This document shows positions 61,301 to 64,000 of a stretch of DNA of 64,000 nucleotides, in pieces. Under the pieces are notes generated by a model, which saw only the letters and a program-made list of their open reading frames with translations, did no database searches and was not told the DNA's origin. Source of the DNA: CBDUQN01 sp965369375. Its GTDB lineage: Bacteria; Krumholzibacteriota; Krumholzibacteriia; Krumholzibacteriales; Krumholzibacteriaceae. The first letter of the stretch is position 1; each line of letters begins with the position of its first letter. The position numbers and the translations under genes were made by a program. Where the stretch lies: assembly GCA_965369375.1 (NCBI GenBank), contig CBDUQN010000006.1, forward strand, positions 11,048-75,047. Direction: 5' to 3'.

Positions 61301-61876
61301 ATGGATGAAGATGCGGGGCTCATGCGTTTTGTCGCAGAGGGTGACTCGAAAGCCTTTCGCACGCTCGTAGGAAGATATCAGAGGGAGATATACAACTTTT
61401 TCCTCCGTTCGACCGGTAACAGCGAAGATTCCGAGGATCTGACCCAGCAGCTCTTCCTGAATCTCTACGAGTCGGCCCGCCGGTACAGTCCAAAGGCTTC
61501 CTTTAAAACGTACATATACCGGATAGCCTCGAATATGGCTGTGAGCTTTGCCCGAAAACGGAAAACGAGAAGCGGCGGTGTATCGCTCGACCGGATGATC
61601 GAGGATGGATATGAACCGCGCAGCGTCTCCGCCGACGGTAATCCGGTCTCCACGTTCGAGCGAAGGGAGCTCCAGAGAGCGTACGCGGCGGCCCTTCTCG
61701 AGCTGCCGCCCGATTGGAGGACGGCGCTCGAGCTCAAGGTCGGAAAGGAATTCTCGTACCTAGAGATTGCCGAAATCATGGGCAAGAGCGTCTCCGCCGT
61801 CGAGTCGATACTCTTCCGGGCGCGCGAGAGGCTCGCGGATGAATTAAAGGCGTTCAGGAAAGAGCGGGCTAGATAA
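61301..61876 (+). CDS. ECF-type RNA polymerase sigma factor, second module
   Basis: 191 residues. Region 2: NSEDSEDLTQQLFLNLYESA, FKTYIYRIASNMAVSFARK; region 4: LLELPPDWRTALELKVGKEF and SYLEIAEIMGKSVSAVESIL. Start at MDEDAGLMRF (61301), 5 bp past the preceding gene; the open frame continues upstream inside that gene without homology. Its anti-sigma gene begins 99 bp downstream. Confidence 0.95.
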   Translation: MDEDAGLMRFVAEGDSKAFRTLVGRYQREIYNFFLRSTGNSEDSEDLTQQLFLNLYESARRYSPKASFKTYIYRIASNMAVSFARKRKTRSGGVSLDRMIEDGYEPRSVSADGNPVSTFERRELQRAYAAALLELPPDWRTALELKVGKEFSYLEIAEIMGKSVSAVESILFRARERLADELKAFRKERAR

Positions 61877-61975
61877 TGAATTATATATCAAGCAGTTACG
61901 TAAAATGTATATTTGGTGAGCAAGATTTACGGGATTCGGGCGTTTATAGATAGTGAGAGAAGGAGCTCTCTACTA

Positions 61976-62428
61976 ATGGAATGCAACGATATAAGAAATC
62001 TTATCTCCAAGGAGCTGGACGGCGAGATTCAGGAAAGGGAGCGTGAACTCCTCCGTCGGCACCTCGATTCATGCGAGGATTGCCGGGAGTTGCGCGGGTC
62101 TTTTCTGGAGGTTTCAACGCTACATCGTGAGATGATAGAGTTGGAGGCCCCACCTGCAATTCTGCCTGCGGTTATGGCCGTATTAGAGGAACGGGAATCT
62201 GAGGCCACGGGGAAATGGTGGCTCAGGATTCCCGTTCCGGCTATGACTGTGCTGGTGATGCTCCTTGGGATCGGTATCGGAGGATTCCTGATCGATGCCT
62301 TCACACCGACTGAAGTGAACGGTCAGGCGGATGTTCTCGAACTGGAGTACCTAGACGAGTATCCGCCGGAGTCGATCGGTGAAGTGCTTCTCTCGGAAGC
62401 GGAAGGAGACGGAGATGAACAACGGTAA
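61976..62428 (+). CDS. Anti-sigma factor with zinc-finger (zf-HC2) domain, second module
   Basis: 150 residues. HLDSCEDC (HxxxCxxC) motif in the N-terminal zinc-binding domain, one membrane helix at about 88-108 and a short acidic periplasmic tail ending EVLLSEAEGDGDEQR. ATG at 61976 after AGGAG. It overlaps the next gene by 14 bases. Confidence 0.88.
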   Translation: MECNDIRNLISKELDGEIQERERELLRRHLDSCEDCRELRGSFLEVSTLHREMIELEAPPAILPAVMAVLEERESEATGKWWLRIPVPAMTVLVMLLGIGIGGFLIDAFTPTEVNGQADVLELEYLDEYPPESIGEVLLSEAEGDGDEQR

Positions 62429-62981
62429 GCTGAAAGTGGCCCTCATCATCTCCCTCGTTTTCAATTTTGCCGTGCTTGGAGCGTTCGCATTCGCGTGGGT
62501 TCGTCACTCGACGCCGCGAAGGTTCCGCATAGTGTGCAAGGAAGAATGCGATCGTCCTTTCGCCGAGCGGTTTCAACGTTTGAGCAAGCACATCGGACTG
62601 CCGGAGGAGAAGGCTCAGCGAATCGAAGAGATCATGACTGAGTCTCAAGAGAAGGCGGACGAGCTCAAGACCGCTTTGAGAGAGAAGAGAATGGAGCTCG
62701 CCGATCTTCTCCATGCAGACGATCCGAACGAGAGCGTGGTCATGGCAAAGGTGGACGAAATCTCGACGCTTCAGGGAGAGCTGGAAAGGCTGCTCGTGCA
62801 GCGGCTCCTTCGCGTACATTCCGTTCTCGACAAGGAGGAGAGAGAAAAGTTCATGAAACTTATCAGGCGGAAAATGGTTCCCGGTCGCCGGAGGCATCCG
62901 TTCCATCAGGGGTATTTGCGCCATCCGGGATACATGTGTGATCCGGGACATACACCGCCGGGAAAGGGAGGTCCGATATGA
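62415..62981 (+). CDS. Spy/CpxP-like periplasmic metal-sensor-type protein
   Basis: 188 residues. An N-terminal membrane anchor (about 6-26), then a helical hairpin of the Spy/CpxP or heavy-metal-resistance type (LSKHIGLPEEKAQRIEEIM, then LHADDPNESVVMAKVDEIS and LLRVHSVLDKEEREKFMKL). The end is His/Pro/Gly-rich and includes Cys, suitable for binding metal. Start at ATG 62415 behind AAGGAGA. It overlaps the next gene by four bases. Likely target or modulator of the sigma module. Confidence 0.82.
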   Translation: MNNGKLKVALIISLVFNFAVLGAFAFAWVRHSTPRRFRIVCKEECDRPFAERFQRLSKHIGLPEEKAQRIEEIMTESQEKADELKTALREKRMELADLLHADDPNESVVMAKVDEISTLQGELERLLVQRLLRVHSVLDKEEREKFMKLIRRKMVPGRRRHPFHQGYLRHPGYMCDPGHTPPGKGGPI

Positions 62982-63652
62982 GAAAATTCACAATAGCTGT
63001 TATTGCTGTTGTGGCTCTCATGCTATTCAGCGGCATGCTCCTCGCTCAGGAGCAGAAAGAAATCAAGGTGCACAAGGAGATCAAGTACAAGGCAGCGTGT
63101 AAGACGGCGTGCCTCGGTCTCGATGATGAACAGAAAGCAAAGCTTCACGAGCTCAAGTACGAGCTCAAGCTGGCGTCGATCGATCTCAAGGCCGATCTGC
63201 AGAAACTCAAGCTCGAGCTCAAGCACGAGATGATGAAGGACGAGCCGGCCAAGAAGACGGTCGACAAGCTCGTAACCGATATCGGTGCAACTCAGACCAA
63301 AATGAAGAAGCTGCACATCGATCTCGCCTTCAAGGCGAAGAAGATTCTCAAGCCCGAGCAGTGGAAGAAGTTCATAAAGCAGCACATGGCGCAAGGACAC
63401 AGTGGAAGGGGCCGTTGTGGCTCAATGGGTCACGGCGGTATGATGCAGAAGCGCATGAAGATTATGCGCGGCGGTGCCGGATGCGGAAGCCGTTGCGGTT
63501 CCGGTCGCGGCTCAGGTTGCGGTCCCGGTTGCTGCGGTGGCGTTGGAATGGGCGGCGGCGAGCATGAGATGATCTGGTTCGAAGGCGGAGGTGGAGAAGG
63601 AATCACCAAGCATATAGAGATCATCATGGAAGAAGATTCGGGCAGCATCTAG
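62978..63652 (+). CDS. Spy/CpxP-like periplasmic protein with Gly/Cys/His-rich tail
   Basis: 224 residues with a signal peptide (about 1-23). A charged helical Spy-like part (LGLDDEQKAKLHELKYELKL, then KKILKPEQWKKFIKQHM) is followed by a tail with many Cys, His, Met and Gly (CGSMGHGGMM, CGSRCGSGRGSGCGPGCC), which looks like a metal-binding or disulphide-rich segment. The ATG overlaps the previous stop. Last gene of the second sigma module. Confidence 0.82.
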   Translation: MRKFTIAVIAVVALMLFSGMLLAQEQKEIKVHKEIKYKAACKTACLGLDDEQKAKLHELKYELKLASIDLKADLQKLKLELKHEMMKDEPAKKTVDKLVTDIGATQTKMKKLHIDLAFKAKKILKPEQWKKFIKQHMAQGHSGRGRCGSMGHGGMMQKRMKIMRGGAGCGSRCGSGRGSGCGPGCCGGVGMGGGEHEMIWFEGGGGEGITKHIEIIMEEDSGSI

Positions 63653-63689
63653 TATTGAATAAAAGGCGCTTACGGCGCTGGAATAAAAG

Positions 63690-63748
63690 AAACGGCACCC
63701 GGCAACGATTGTATCTGACGTACAATCGCTCGCTGGGTGCCGTTTTAT
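63690..63748 (+). terminator. Long double-stem intrinsic terminator
   Basis: The outer stem AACGGCACCC (63691-63700) pairs with GGGTGCCGTT (63735-63744); the inner stem CGATTGTA / TACAATCG lies within; TTATAT follows. It closes the stress operon. Confidence 0.9.
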
Positions 63749-64000
63749 ATATTAAATACGTAATTATCGTTTTCGGTTCAAACCAATTTGATTCTTTCCT
63801 ATGAAAATATCCGCATATGCACAGTGATAACTGGGGAATTTGGCACAGATTCACTGACTCCCACCGCGGCAACCTTTGAATTTCTAACAACGTAAAATAT
63901 TAAATACCAATTGATTATCATTGTGTGATCCGGTTGTCACTCCAAGCGGCACGAAACGTTCATATACCAGAATAGATTAGCATATCCAGACACGCTTCAT
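63749..64000. other. Gene-free A+T-rich end of window
   Basis: About 250 bases. The only open frames are short and without family resemblance. No clear promoter or RNA gene seen. Confidence 0.6.

Noticed and set aside
63624..63890. 88-residue minus-strand open frame at the window end
   Set aside because: It runs through the terminator hairpin and has no family resemblance or ribosome site.

Overview
The window looks like a chromosomal segment of an uncultured, GC-rich, Gram-negative bacterium of the FCB superphylum, most like the Krumholzibacteriota / Eisenbacteria / Latescibacterota range. This is inferred from protein content, not from an rRNA gene. The clues are a GWxTD-domain protein, a seven-bladed propeller with a FlgD-like C-terminal sorting-type domain, TonB/TolC/outer-membrane barrel proteins, an archaeal-type (class V) fructose-1,6-bisphosphatase beside an ordinary class II aldolase, and DUF4139, DUF4097, DUF4446 and DUF885-like proteins. 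Genes are dense and mostly on the + strand, with GTG and TTG starts common.

Layout. 0-7 kb: TonB, then a MacAB-TolC-type efflux operon (TolC, ATPase, MacA-like adaptor and two FtsX-type permeases). 7-13 kb: GWxTD protein, then a peptide-uptake operon (binding lipoprotein, DppB, DppC, cytoplasmic NlpC/P60 peptidase) that looks like murein-peptide recycling. 13-16 kb: outer-membrane barrel with a long leader and a strong terminator, then a rhomboid protease with a helical-repeat tail. 16-24 kb: radC and the cell-shape operon mreB-mreC-mreD-mrdA-rodA-lgt, then comF. 24.6-29.3 kb: glycolytic operon fba-gap-pgk-tpiA, secG and tRNA-Leu(GAG). 29-40 kb: DUF4139, DUF4446, a second rhomboid, a beta-helix protein, an amidohydrolase, a DUF885-like lipoprotein, ResB and the propeller. 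40-46.5 kb: a second peptide-transport operon with an inserted membrane-anchored beta-CASP metallo-hydrolase and a PP-loop ATPase. 46.5-51 kb: NUDIX hydrolase, CstA, PfkB kinase, YfcE-like phosphoesterase, CutA. 51.08-51.72 kb: a small A+T-richer insertion that reads as a solitary integron gene cassette (broken DUF6326 gene plus an attC-like site). 51.9-57.5 kb: glycosyltransferase-TPR, patatin, SAM-hydroxide adenosyltransferase family protein, RNase Z-like protein, class V FBPase. 57.5-63.7 kb: an envelope-stress region with DUF4097, DUF4870, two ECF sigma/anti-sigma modules, YbjQ, an MBL hydrolase and two Spy/CpxP-like periplasmic proteins, closed by a long hairpin terminator.

How the parts fit: cell-wall elongation (Mre/PBP2/RodA), lipoprotein maturation (Lgt), wall-peptide re-uptake and two envelope-stress sigma modules make this largely an envelope-biology segment. 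Central carbon metabolism (glycolysis and the gluconeogenic FBPase) is the second theme. The most unusual items are the lone integron cassette without an integrase, several short tandem duplications placed directly before start codons or at a gene end, the exported-looking beta-CASP protein in a transporter operon, and an 18-bp perfect palindrome before the glycolytic operon.
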